Part shown: one piece after another, positions 12,755-24,820 of the stretch
Layout: every line of letters begins with the position of its first letter
Position numbering within the stretch: position 1 is the stretch's first letter
Source of the DNA: Eumeta japonica
Taxonomy: Eukaryota > Arthropoda > Insecta > Lepidoptera > Psychidae
Assembly: GCA_005406025.1 (NCBI GenBank)
Contig: BGZK01002113.1
Span: 1 to 64,000, forward strand
Reading direction: 5' to 3'
Length of the DNA stretch: 64,000 nt
Made by a program: the position numbers and the translations under genes
Notes under the pieces: model-generated
Database searches by the model: none
What the model was told of the DNA's origin: nothing
The model's input: the letters and a program-made list of their open reading frames with translations, nothing else

Positions 12755-12835
12755 TTATAATGAGGAGCTTAGACCATGAACTCGCTACGCCGGCCCATTG
12801 TAGGTTAGTGGTAGTGGCCCTTGTCACCGATTCGG
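12755..12835 (-). mobile_element. Tail of a lepidopteran interspersed repeat
   Basis: On the minus strand the segment reads ACTAACCTACAATGGGCCGG, then a sequence ending in TCTAAGCTCC. The same phrase ('acctacaatggagcagcgtgg...taagctcc') is common in lepidopteran SINE-like repeats. Only this piece is recognisable. Confidence 0.5.
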
Positions 12836-13038
12836 TGACCACGTCCGGGTCGATTACTTAACGTATGCTTCGAAATTTCATCTAGTTCGATTCAATTTAA
12901 AAATTAATGCAAACCGGAAGTTAGCACCGCGTCTATGATACGACATTCAATAGCGATCTCCAACATTACGGTTTGTAAGGTCGCGCGATGTTCAGGAACA
13001 TCTGAAAAAATATCTAAATGGATCTATCAATAAATCAC

Positions 13039-13171
13039 CTGCTCCGGGGTGGCTTTTCACCCTGTCAGCGGGTACGGGTGGGGTGGCGGGGGAGAAGGCT
13101 CTCAAAAGAGATCCGCCTCGAGGGAGGGTGCTCGGCGCGGGCGTGCCCATGTAGTAAGCCGGTGCCTTGAC
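13039..13171 (-). CDS. CG32809/AGAP005037-like gene, exon A (most 5' exon found)
   Basis: Internal exon, 133 nt, read 13171 to 13039. Acceptor CTCCACAG with a pyrimidine-rich tract, donor GAGCAG/GTGATT. Of three frames only one is open. It starts in phase 0 and encodes VKAPAYYMGTPAPSTLPRGG, SLLRAFSPATPPVPADRV and KSHPGA, leaving one G for exon B. The peptide is proline-, serine- and alanine-rich, as expected for the disordered middle part of the family. G+C content is far above the surrounding introns. No start codon or signal sequence suits this as a first exon, so an upstream exon ending in phase 0 is required; I did not find it between 13171 and 64000. Confidence 0.83.
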
Positions 13172-14539
13172 CTGTGGAGCGAAAGTAACTTTATCAATTC
13201 TTCTTCAGGAACTTTACTTCCTTAAGTGGCTTTACTTAATTATTAATTAATAACATAAGTCATCCCCCCCATTCCGATAGTAATCCCAGCGATGACGACG
13301 GGTGTTAGTAAATTACCTCGCTACCCTCAGACGAGGATTGCAAATTATTAGGGTAGTTACAAATAAGAACAACTTTACTGGTGTTCATTTGAGCTTAAGT
13401 TGTTGTTCAAATTAAAGATCGTTTATTGAATATATTTTATATGGTACCTTGTGTGAATTTATAATTGACGAATTTGATTATTAGCATTGTGGACTTTTAC
13501 GTAATGGCTAATAATTTTCTAAAATTTATGTAAGACAAAGAAATGAAATCTTGAAATGCAATACATATAATTATGTTGCTTTTCCTGATAAATTATATTG
13601 TAAATATGTTATAAATGAAAAAGATGTGAAATACATGTAAATTATTGAAACGTAGATTATAAATGCGTGTTTATGAATTTTGAAATATTACTTTTTATCC
13701 GCAACTCATTCGCATGGATTACAGAATAAGAATAATAATATCCCAGTCATATCAAAACAGATCGTATTAATTGGAGATTTGTGGTCTTTGGCTACCCTTC
13801 TCGGCAATAGGCTTGAGTTAACAAACAGAATAAACTAAATTAAATGCTACTGAAGAGAATTAGATGAAACGTGGATTAGATTTTAAGTTAGACTCCGATT
13901 TATCAAACTATTAATTTGCCATTAAATCGCATGCATTACTTTTTGCGTGATGTCATAAGAAAGAAAAAAACTGGCAAGAATTTTAAGAACGATTGTTTTA
14001 AGTTCATTCTTCTAAGAACAATCGATCTCAACGTTTTATTCTCCCACGTCTTTAAGACTTATCTCTAATATGAATACAAACTTTACGCTTTTGTTAGACT
14101 AGTTCAACTTTTGAAATATACCGCCTGCATTGTGATTTACCGTTTTTATTGACATAAATTTTAATACTCATCTCTAACTCAAATTTCGAAGAATTGTGTC
14201 TTACATTACAGTCCGAAATTAATAATAGTTGTGCCGGTCACGGTCCGTGAGTAGTTTAAAAATAGTGATTGTTAATTGTCATATATAATTTGCATAACGA
14301 CAAGACTAAAAATTGCAAATTTGCCGTCACCGAACGTATAATTACTCTTAGTAGCACATGGTTTTTTGGTTATACTTTTCAACTCACCCATTATTTCAAC
14401 GCCGACATTCAATTTGTTATTTGGCAAAAAAAAATGCTCATTTTCTATCGTTACACATTTTGACAAAAAATAGAAAAGTGTCATAAAGCAGATGATGCAG
14501 AACTATGCATAGCGTCGATTGTGTCTCTAATTTTATAAT

Positions 14540-14771
14540 TGCACGCCTCAAAAGCGGAGCGTTGAGGTGGTGTTTGTATATCTATATTTATATACAAATG
14601 AAGATTAGCCTTAAGCCATATGTGAAAAGTTGAGATCAGCGCATGCGCCATTATAAATATCTCACGAAATGGCGCGAAATTTGAATTTGATAAATCTTTT
14701 TAGAAATTTCATTATAGAAACTCTATTGAAATTATTTATTTTAGAAGTTAATGACCGCGGTGAGGCGTGCA
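14540..14771. mobile_element. MITE-like segment with 11-bp terminal inverted repeats
   Basis: TGCACGCCTCA at 14540-14550 is matched exactly in inverse at 14761-14771 (TGAGGCGTGCA). The ~230-bp spacing and absence of coding sequence fit a short non-autonomous DNA element; the phrase 'gaggcgtgcacttttggat' is familiar from lepidopteran repeats. Target-site duplication is not obvious. Confidence 0.4.
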
Positions 14772-15289
14772 CTTTTGGATTTTCCAAATTTTTTATAGTG
14801 CTTTTAATAATGTGCTTATGATGTATGAAACGCATATTTACAAAAGTTGTATTTTAAAATTTTGATGATTGATTTATGTATAATTTTATAGATATCCCAA
14901 TATACATATTAATAAAATAAGGAAATAAAAATATTACACAGATAAAACACAGTGATGATATAGGTAGATAACGTGATATGTAATTCGAAAGTATAGATTT
15001 ATAACAAGGATAATTTCATTAAAAATTAGGTCGATTAGAACTTTTTGCGTGACATACTCAAAACATAAAGGCAGACAACGTTGATAATTGACATTAGGTT
15101 GTGATTTCATGATCGAATTGTCCGTGACATGGTGTATATTAAGATCATCTTCAATAACGCTAGCGCGTCAAAAGAAGTAAAGGATAATTACAGACGAGAA
15201 TGAATGAAGGTTTCTATTTACATATTAATCAATATATAAATAACACCTTTTATAACACTTTTATATCAAGAACCAATTTGTATAGTGTC

Positions 15290-15480
15290 AGATATTATTT
15301 ACCCCACCGCTGAGCCACACCCACCCACAATCTTTTGTTCCAGATTGAGGGATACGGATATGAACTGTCTACAACACTAGCCCAATACACGCTGGGGCTA
15401 ATTACGATCATTATCACCCATGCCACGAGAACGTCCAGGACTATTGGTAACTGGCTCTTTGAGGTACAGTCTTGTCTTAA
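15290..15480 (-). mobile_element. SINE-related fragment
   Basis: Begins with GTCAGATATTATTTACCCCA, nearly the same as the start of the SINE at 63420-63735 (TCAGGTATTATTTACCCCAC), and on the minus strand contains an A-box-like GTGGCTCAGCGG. The remainder diverges. Probably a rearranged relic of the same SINE group. Confidence 0.45.
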
Positions 15481-17343
15481 AACAAATTGAACGATTCAAT
15501 TTTAACAGAATCAAACCCTAGTACAACACACGAACTGAGCCATTTTCGATCGGCTGCGAATCATGCAATTCCCGACCCTCCCTTCTTCTCTTCCGCGTTA
15601 CGTCTTATATTTTACGCTATTGCGACTCTTTCGTGGCTAACTTCACAGCGGCAGAGTTTCGTACTTACTAGTCCGAAGCCGAATGCTATTAAACGTTGAT
15701 TTGAAAGCGAGTGCGACAAGCACATTTTAGCCAATCGAACATTCCACTCTTGCTCCATTAAGCTTGAGTGCGATATCACACTTTCTTACTGGTATTAGAA
15801 TCTCGTGAACGGCAAGCTGAAAGTAATTTAGTACGTTGACTATCCTGCTATTAATAGACTATTCCACCTGATAATAAGTGTTTCCCAACATACGATTATT
15901 TACATATATATAAATATGCATATGTTCCGTGCGTTACGTAATATGTGTTCTACAATTGGAAAAAGTGATTGAGTGAAAGCAATGACTAAAGCCTATTTGT
16001 TATTATTTGTTAATTAGGTTCATGAATTTTTCTCTCTCTATTCAACCTCTCTTTCTTCAACCTCTCGCTTACTATAAAAATGTCTCGGCCACCTGTATTG
16101 GAAACCGATTTAAGCATTATATGTTGATAGATGTTTGACATTAATTATTCTGAAATTTAGGAAAAAAACTAGTTAAAAAATAAGGCAAAAGGTCAATGAT
16201 AGGATTTTTATTTACGATCTATCATATTCGACGATACCCTCTTATTGCCACTCAAAAGTTAATGAATATCATATATTTTAAAATTGCCACAATCGTTGCA
16301 AATTCGCAAATTACTCTTAAATACGTTATTTAACGGTCATTTACGAATTCATATATATTTTTTACGATAAAGTTAAATGTTTACGTGAAAAAATACTTTT
16401 ACTGTAAAAAAATATATTAGTTAAATATTTGGAATTGTATGATCGATAGAATTCAAAATTTATATTATATTTAATCTGAAATTCTATTTTATATTTTAAA
16501 ATTACGAATTAAAGTTAATTTAAACCTTTGTGCCTTGTAATTTTTGCTAGCTTTAGTTCAAAAATAATATTTCAGCAAGGTCACCTCGAACAACACAGTT
16601 ATACGAATTAAAATACGTATATATTCACGTAAAAGTGAAAGGTAGTTAAATGCATATTTTTATTTTTAGTCCAGTTCCTGACACACGACGTCGCGACCTT
16701 TCCTCTCTGAGTTCACGTTTTGCACTCGGACACGACTTTCAACCTTGACAATGACCAGACGCTATCCGCTTACGTTAGCGAGTTCTTGAAATAATTGCCA
16801 CTGTGCGAGTATTACTCAGTTTTCGCTCTAGAATTCCAAAGAAATGGCACGATTGCGGAAATACTTAAGTGTCTGTCCGTGGTTGTAGTTTTTAAGGACT
16901 ATTTCATCTTAATAAAATTGAAATTGAGCTCTGTTACAGTCGATATCTAGACATAAATCTAAATTATCATTTGCGGAATTAGTATTTTGGATTTGATGAG
17001 ACATTGATTTTTTAAATCAGCTTCTACATTAACAAATGAAAGATCTTTAAGGTACAATTTCAATAATGGACAAATTGTTTAATAGTGCAACAATTTTTTT
17101 TGTAAAGACAAGGTTTTATATTCAAATGTCTCCGAAACAATTTGAAAATATGTCGCTCCTAAATACTTTTAACATGCATCAGAAAGTCAATAGCTTGACA
17201 ATTTTTTTTTTTTGGAATGTAAAAAATTATGTAATGTAATATAATCCATTGATCGGTGCATTTTACCTTAGGTTAATACTGTCCAAATTGAATAGTTTTT
17301 ATAGTGAAAGTTATATCAAAATATATCGAAAATTTTTATATAA

Positions 17344-17783
17344 GAATCGGCCAAGAGCATGTCGGGCCATGCTCAATGTAGAGTTCCAAAGCCGTTACTG
17401 CAAAGAAAATACTTTAAAAAATTAAAGGGGAAATACAATTTATGCTACTTTTGGAGCGAATATTTCCCAAAATATAACTTATTCAAAAAATGCTTAGAAG
17501 CTTATAAGTGTTTTTAAAGAATTATCAAAATATGAGCAACACATTGATGTTTGCTTATAAAATTTTTCAGCTTCTGTTACATGTATGGAGTGCCCTCCCT
17601 AGAAAAATGATTTTGTTAATTAATTACCAAACTCAGTAACCGCTTACACAAGACCCTATATTCTAAATTTCATCAATATTAATTTTGCAGTTTTTTGTGA
17701 TGTGATATACGGACAGAGGAACGGACGGACATGACGAAACTGTAAGGGTTCCATTTTTGTCATTTGGGTAGGGAACTCTAAAA
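17344..17783 (+). mobile_element. Unclassified lepidopteran interspersed repeat, full-length-like copy 1
   Basis: Starts with AATCGGCCAAGAGCATGTCG and ends with a segment bearing 'acggacagaggaacggacgg' and GGTAGGGAACTCTAAAA. The same two ends occur at 22746-23256 and singly at 52106, 57912, 60309 and 60953. The family is widespread in Lepidoptera; I cannot assign its class from this copy, and no protein is encoded. Confidence 0.6.
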
Positions 17784-18289
17784 TTTCGCTACGGAATACT
17801 AAACGTATTACTTTTATTTGTACTTGATCAGTTTAAAGCTGTAATACATTGAAACCAATTTTTTCATATAGACTCATATTTTAATTTATTTATAATATTT
17901 ACGGTTACAATGCTCAAAATTTAAAATGTGCATTGAAACATTGCTGTAAATGTTATTTATTTTAATTTTATAACATCAATTACCCATTACAGATCTATAC
18001 ATGACGACAACATATTTAATTAAAAAGGATATAAATTAAGTAAGACTCGACTTACGTCCATCCTTACATTTAATAACATGGCTTGGTAATTCATAAGTAC
18101 GAGCACTACCTAGTAAATGCAATTACAATGAAACCAAATTAAACAACAATGTGGGATGTTACTATATATTGAAATAGGAAGAAAAAAACTTAAAATTACA
18201 ATGAAAACATGGAAAAATTGAATAGCGTCCATTAAATATTGGGGTTTTAATTTTCCTTTCACACGTCACCTTTAAGATGAACAAAATCA

Positions 18290-18475
18290 TAATGAAAGTC
18301 GGCATTCATGAAATCGAGATTGCAATCGTTATTGACGACAATAGCCGGAATAATGATGACGATGGAAGTCAGGATCGCGATCCAGATCAATAGGGAAAGC
18401 AATACCAAATCGATAAGCGAATTCGAAACCGGGATCAATATCAAAAACAAGATCGGAACGGATACTGGGGAAAAA
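18290..18475 (+). repeat. Degenerate GATCGG-type array
   Basis: Short purine-rich units ('gatcgcgatccagatcaat', 'gatcggaacggatactggg'). The long overlapping open frames on both strands here (18308-18634 plus, 18259-18492 minus) result from the repeat's low stop-codon content and are not genes. Confidence 0.6.
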
Positions 18476-20418
18476 TTGTATTCGCTAACCACTTACTACC
18501 TGGACAATTTCAATCGTCGACCATATTTGAGGAGGTCTCACGTCAAATATTTTCAGGCAACCTCGTTACAAACAAACTATGCCATCACAATAAAATTACA
18601 AAATTATTTAAAAGTCAGTTATTTTTCGAATTGAGCCTATTGATTTAAAAATATTTTCAACAAACGTTTCATTTTGTTTACATTTTACCTAGTACTGATC
18701 AGGAATGCAAACTTATTTCTAAAAATTCATTTAATTTCATTACGTACCAAAAATATAAATACCTACAATGTCACCAATAAACTTTTTTTGTAGTCTTACG
18801 AAAATAAGCATAATACTGATGTAGTTACCCATTACAAATGTATTATTTTTTTTTCTAATTCCAACACGACTTAAGAATGTTTTGCAAATAAGTTGAATGC
18901 CAGCCACAATTCGTAAAATAGTCGCAATACAGTTTCCATATTAGGATCTACACGAGTTGAACAGTTATTGGCAAATATGCGCCAAGATACGTACAACAGT
19001 TGAACGGGCCGAAAAGTTAACCAAATAGCATTGCATCATTAATTATAATGACCGAGTTAAAACTGGATCCCGTTTGCGCCGACCGGTCTCCAATGTTTCA
19101 GAGCGCGAGTTACTCAACATACTTATACCTTTTCATTTTGCAACTTACGAAAGTTGACGGTAAAATTAAAATATGCTCCAAGTAGCTTTCCACGCCTGGA
19201 CGTAAACCGTGATCCATAATTGAATTAATAAATAGGTACATTGAATGCACCCGAATACGTAACAAATTTTATAATACAGTATTTTCAAAGTATTAGGTGT
19301 TTCAAGTATTCAGTATTTTATGATATTTTAGCGTAAAGGTGGATTTACGGTTCCGTGCAGTAAAGGTCAACACTCTTCATATCTGAACTCTTGTTAACAG
19401 ATTTCGGTGTATATTTGACTGTATGTCACGGCCATAATTCTCAATAACTAAATACTATTGATATAGGCTAGAAATTGAACATAGCAAAAAAAAACTGTAT
19501 AACCACATGTGGTAGTGATAAAAAAAAAATATTGGATGATGGGATTAATGTAGTTTTCTTTGAAAGAACATTAAACATGGGGCATTATGTGCATTTTTAA
19601 AATCATTTTATTTTATGTAACATAAGAATTTATAGTATGGAAAATATTACTATAAAAAGTTAGTGTACCCATTTATTTTCAACTTGCATCGGTTCATTAC
19701 CTACTTGCCAAAAGCCTTTCAAAAATATCATTCCTTTCCCAATTCATGACGATTGAATATTTCACATGATTGTAGCTCCTGTGTACAATATTACAAGCAA
19801 AATAAACATAAATCACATATATAATTCTCTGAAAAGAGTTGTAATTTTCCAGTCGTTTTGATTTCCTAATCTGTAAGTATTAATGAGCCAGCTGAACTTA
19901 TCGTTAAAGTTTATCGATTACGAAACCGCGGTGCGTGAGTTTTGCACACAGATTATCTCTTTTTTTTGTATATTTTTCGGCGTACAAAACCGATCTGTCA
20001 CGAAATGGGACGGTAATAATTACAAAAGAAGGAATTCTAAAATGGTAAGGCGCTTAGGAGTTCAGCAATAAGTGAGGGTTTAGTGTTGTATTGTGATCGA
20101 TACGTATAACAAAAAAAGTGCGGAGAAAATATCTGTACATGAAAGATATTGAGGAAGACTACTCCGGAGGTTGTTAAAAGAGTTTACAGAACACATTTCA
20201 ACATTTTCGACAATAGCCTATTTTCAGTCAGTCAGCCTATTTATTTTATTCGCAAACTCCGGAAAAATTACTGTAATAATAATTAATTTTATATTTTTTT
20301 TTTAATAAAATATGACAAAATTTTGAAATTATTAATTATTCGTATGACAATAGTTTATACCCCGGAGTAATACATAGGATATGTTTTATGCCATTTCATT
20401 GTTATTTTATTTTCGATA

Positions 20419-21390
20419 TCCTATTAATTCCATAAATGTGAAACTATGTATGTTTGGATGTTTGTTACTCAATTACTCTTTAACGGCTGAACAGAGTTAG
20501 CTGAAACTTTGCAACAATATCAGAGTAACATTTAGGTTATGGTTTATAAAGGTACTAACTTTTCTTGCGGATTGCGAGCATGGAAAACAGATCCTTACTC
20601 TTACGGATTAGTTGTTGATAGTAACAATGTTCAAAGAGGCTCAAGTTCAACGTCAGATTGTAATAGAGATCGCAAGCAAGATCGGCATCAGGATCAAGAG
20701 CCTAAGATCGTTTCGTAGCAATAAAAAATTGACGGCATTACGTTTTTATATAAGAACATGAGTACTTCTGGTATGGAATTGAGACCGGGACCGAGAACGA
20801 GTTCGTGTTTGATAACATTATCGACCTATATAAAAGATGAAAGAATTCGATATTTGTCCACGAGAATGGAGGTGGGGTGATTGTGTACATTTGAACAGAA
20901 TCGGTATATAGATTGGGACCAGAATCGGTATTGAAAGCGGAGTCAGGATTACACAACGTCAGAATTACAATTAAAAGCGTGATTGGTAAATACAAGAAAT
21001 GAAGATTTAATTCGACGTCCACGCTGGTAAAAATTAATTATGTACGATATATTTGAACAGGACCGGAATATATTATTGATCGATACAGAATTGGAATCAA
21101 AAATGAACCTGGGATTAGAAAGTAGGGATATGATCGAGATCGTGATGAAGAGCGATTAGCGAATTAATTCGATATCCACGCTGGTAAAAGTTAATTATTT
21201 ACGATATAATTTGAACAGGACCGGAATATATTATTGACCGATACCAGAGTTGGAATCATAAGTGGAGCCGGGATTAGAGACTAGGGTATAAGATCGAGAT
21301 CGTGATTGAGAGCGTTCATTGATCAGTTGATATTGAACATCAAAGAATTTATTCTATGTCCACGGGGGCGGAGCCGCTGGGGAATGTTAG
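20419..21390 (+). mobile_element. Helitron-like non-autonomous element, near-complete
   Basis: The 5' end starts TCCTATTAATTCCATAAATG, followed by 'tgtatgtttggatgtttgtt' and a conserved 'aacggctgaacagagttagc' block. The 3' end carries the G+C hairpin (CCACGGGGGCGGAGCCGC) and a decayed CTRR-type terminus (TTAG) before T. TC start, hairpin and CTRR end match Helitron structure, and the family is abundant in Lepidoptera. The interior is a GATCGG-type array including a 157-bp tandem duplication (21007-21320). It encodes no Rep/helicase; an open frame at 20738-21022 minus is an artefact of the array. Confidence 0.7.
21007..21320 (+). repeat. 157-bp tandem duplication inside the Helitron-like element
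   Basis: Two adjacent copies begin with TTAATTCGACGTCCACGCTG (21007) and TTAATTCGATATCCACGCTG (21164) and share 'tttgaacaggaccggaatat' and 'gatcgagatcgtga' in the same order. Each unit begins with a partial version of the family's 3' hairpin sequence, as if end fragments had been tandemly captured. Confidence 0.85.
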
Positions 21391-21666
21391 TACGTCATAA
21401 CCTAATTAGTTTCTTTATTCAATTGTTATTTCTTTGACTTAACTATAGTAATGATAAAAAACATCTCTTTCTTCAAACCAGGATAATTCAGTACAAAATA
21501 TTGACCTTTACCAGGTGTGAAAAATATTTCAAAAAAGAAAGCGCCTAAACAACGCTGGGCGCATAGAAATTGTACTATTTAGATTTAAATTCGCTAATTT
21601 AATTTTAATTTGATACCTAACTTATTCATCATAGTGCCTATATTTCACATTATATTATATAAATAT

Positions 21667-21709
21667 AGAAAACTTCGTGTTTATATAATATATAATCACG
21701 AAGTTTTCT
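21667..21709. repeat. 13-bp perfect inverted repeat
   Basis: AGAAAACTTCGTG (21667-21679) pairs with CACGAAGTTTTCT (21697-21709) across a 17-nt A+T loop. Confidence 0.9.
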
Positions 21710-22745
21710 GTGGTAATAAATTAACTTTAATTTTTTTACCGTTCGATTTGTACGTATCTTCTTTATTCTTTATTTCCTTAGAAATGTTTAAGGTAATCCT
21801 TTGAGCACAATAAGAAATACGAGTAAACGATGAAACTAAATCCGACATTATAACACTGACTAAGTTCATTCGTTTGGCCAATTCAAACAAACATACTCAA
21901 TGACCAAACTAAGTTTAAACTTTTGGTTTTGTGGTTTTGTTCTTGGTTTCGGTCAAATATAGGTTTAAACTTTGAGCTCAGCCGAAATTCAGTTCGGCTG
22001 AAATCTGAGTTTGTTGCGTTTTCAGTCATGTTTAGTTTCACGTACCAATCAAAGTCTTGGTATTCAGCTAACGGTACACGTGGTCATAAAATATAAACTT
22101 CAAAGAGATCGACTAATAATTGACTATTCTATAGAGAAAATTCTTCACTGATTCATTAAGCGTACCCAAACCATTCGAACTAGGTTTGTAAATTTTTGAA
22201 GGACGATTGTTTGTAATGTAAGGATGCTAAAATGCAAATTTTCGAACACCCTCTCCTAAGACGTTAAAATATGGAGAGAATTTGTAGAGGAGCGCCGCCA
22301 TTTTCAAAGTTGATGCCAAAAAATGAGGGCGATCAGTTTTACAGCTTTGGAAAGTCAACCTCTAAAAGATAAGACCAATGGTTGAATTTTAACTGTAAAT
22401 TAAAGTTATAAGTGATAAGAAATTCATTTTACGATTCTCAGGGAGAGAACATATTAGCGATTTTTTCAGACTTACAAAGTTTGAAGTTAAAGTATATTTT
22501 TTTAACTTTAGAATCTTTTGAAGTCAACGTTTGTATATTTAAATTTTACGGTATGCGTCAAACGTACATTAAAATCATATACGTACTTCACTAATCTGGA
22601 AAAATACTCTGAGAGGGTAGATAATGGGCGAAAAATTTGTTTTTAGAAGCCAAAAAACTATTAGGTTGAATTTATTAAATACAAGGATGAGGTAACTTCA
22701 TTACGTATTTACTTAAAAAACTGAACTTTTACGCCAAGATTGAAT

Positions 22746-23256
22746 ATACCGGTCAAGTGCGAATTGTACTCGTACATGAATGGTTCTGTACCACCATACA
22801 ACACTGAACGCTAGATACTTTTTTATAAATGTTTAATGAAAATCGCGAATGAAAATAAAAATGGAACAAAATACGCCGAAAAACATGTTTCTTGTAGGGG
22901 ATACCATTTTAATTTTTAACTTGAGTTTATTTTTATTATGTTTTTTTTTATATTGACTATAATAATATATGCTGTGCAAACATTCGAATCGTCTATCTAT
23001 TGTCATTTTAAAACTGAGTACAATACCCTAAAGTATACGTTTTTTGTTGGGGCTCCTTTTGCCTCTTATTTAATTTAATTTTTATTATTTACTGTTATAG
23101 TGGCAATAGGACTACACATTATGTGAAAATTCAAACGATCTATCTATTACAGTTCATGAGATACGGCCCACTAAGCAACAGGCTGACAGACAGACAGACA
23201 GCGGAGGCTTATTGACAGGATACTGTTGACAGTCTTTCACTGCGGAATCCTAAAAA
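22746..23256 (+). mobile_element. Unclassified lepidopteran interspersed repeat, copy 2
   Basis: Begins ATACCGGTCAAGTGCGAATT and ends with 'ctgacagacagacagacagc' then CACTGCGGAATCCTAAAAA, matching both ends of the copy at 17344-17783. Interior is A+T-rich with no coding capacity. Confidence 0.6.
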
Positions 23257-24079
23257 GAAATCTTAAAACATTTTTAGCTAAAATAATTGTCTAGACTACC
23301 AAGAATACAATAATTTTAGGGAAGAACATATTTTATACCGACAGTTTCGTACGATGTATCCAAATATAAGACACATAAAATATTGTCCTATGATATATAA
23401 AATAATGGATGTAGATTAATTCTTAGTCGTAAGAACGCACCGAAGAGTGTAATTTCTAATTTACTCAGGTATAGGTACATATTTTATGATATTCTACTCA
23501 AATAAATTACTTTTCTAAACTGATTTTTTAACATTTCAACAATTAGACTATTAATGGATTAAAAGTATCCTTTTGCGCTTTAATATGTTTCAATATAACA
23601 ATCACTCAAAATATGAGGATTTTTTTGTTAACAGTAATACTACTAGTTGATAGTAATGCCAAATATTGCATGCGTTACTGGTAAATCATGATTTCACGTA
23701 GTTGGTGGATTAACATCTGTTTAAGTAATGCTTATGAAACAAATATTTCATTAAACGCGTTGAAATAAAAAAAAAATGTAGAGTTGGCTAATACTGTTAG
23801 TAGTTATCAGTTGTTTAACTATATGTATGTTTAACTATAATGTTTAAAACGTGCGCATACACGTTTTTACTTACTCAGGACATCTTTGAGTTTGCCCTTA
23901 TGTATGAAGTGTCTTTTAGGCCAATCGACTGACTTTCGGTTTCACTATTGTGCGGAGATAGTTTGGGAAAGGTACACAAAGAGTTTTAAACTGAAATTTG
24001 CCCTACGTTGGCAATCAGTGAATTTAGACCAAAACGTACGGACAGACGAACACGCCGAATCCGAGGACTAAAGCGCGTT

Positions 24080-24820
24080 TGCGTTATGAGAGAATTCCCA
24101 AAACGACGATGGAAATCAAACGGTAGGTTGTGAAACCATTATTCGAGGTCGCGGCGGACGGGACACGATCTAACGAGACCCCTTCATTATCACATGACAG
24201 ATCGGTAAAGACAGCGACGCATTGCGAAACTAGATCTCGACTCGAGGCTAAAGAGAACACACCCAAGTGCACTCGGTCGTACTGGGACGGTGACAGTCGC
24301 GTTGTATAGGCATCGCGCAGCACCGGAGGCGGCGTTTAATAGAACAGCTTATCCGGAGTGGAACTAAACGTTTGGACGGCGTGTGACAGTAATTATTATC
24401 GGCGATCGCTCGGAACGGTCGATTCTTGTCGATGCGACTGCCCAACCGCACAATCTCACGGCCGATCCGGCACGCCCCGAACGCCGATGTGTAACGATTT
24501 TTGCATCGGCGGTGAATTATCGCCCGAGAGTGCCGATTACGATGCACCGCGCGGACGTTTGTATTCGATGCACGAATACGTAAAAGTTCGCTGAGCGTAT
24601 ATTGTGTACATCCATAGGGTTGCGTGCATGTGTGGTCGAAATAACTACCGGGCTATCGTTTTTTTTAAGCCATCGATCACGTTTCGACAAGTACACGGAA
24701 ATACAATATACAAAGCCAGGAATATATACGTGGGACAATACGGAGTGAGCCAAACCGGTAATGGATCTGTTCGTGACTCACGCAATACAAACAGGATTGT
24801 ATCCTCGATTCTTGCATAAA
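24080..24820. promoter_or_regulatory. CpG-rich island, possible promoter or untranslated exon
   Basis: About 740 bases that stand out from the surrounding A+T-rich DNA by many CpG dinucleotides and few stops, so several overlapping open frames appear on both strands (for example 24084-24323 minus, 24248-24547 minus, 24358-24594 plus). None resembles a known protein, and I see no strong donor or acceptor, so I do not call a gene. A TATA-like TTGTATAGG lies at about 24303. A conserved regulatory region, a promoter or an untranslated exon are all possible. Confidence 0.35.

Larger units (their letters stand above)
8902..13038 (-). other. Intron between exons A and B, with SINE, hairpins and a repeat tail
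   Basis: Intron of 4,137 bases. It carries a tRNA-derived SINE (9385-9595), a G+C-richer stretch without identified function (about 10085-10255; open for about 37 minus-strand codons but with only a weak acceptor and no family match), two hairpins (11871-11970) and a lepidopteran repeat tail (12755-12835). A cassette exon at 10085-10255 cannot be excluded. Confidence 0.7.
13172..20418. other. Gene-poor repeat-bearing DNA (probable long intron)
   Basis: No exon was recognised. Apart from the elements listed separately (MITE-like 14540-14771, SINE-related 15290-15480, interspersed repeat 17344-17783, GATCGG-type array 18290-18475), it holds featureless A+T-rich sequence. Open frames such as 15487-15699 and 19883-20071 have no family resemblance or splice support. 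Confidence 0.6.
21391..24079. other. A+T-rich non-coding DNA with one interspersed repeat and a hairpin
   Basis: Contains the 13-bp-stem hairpin at 21667-21709 and the interspersed repeat at 22746-23256. No exon was recognised. Confidence 0.6.

Noticed and set aside
18308..18634. 108-codon plus-strand open frame
   Set aside because: It coincides with a degenerate GATCGG-type repeat array, which is poor in stop codons on both strands.
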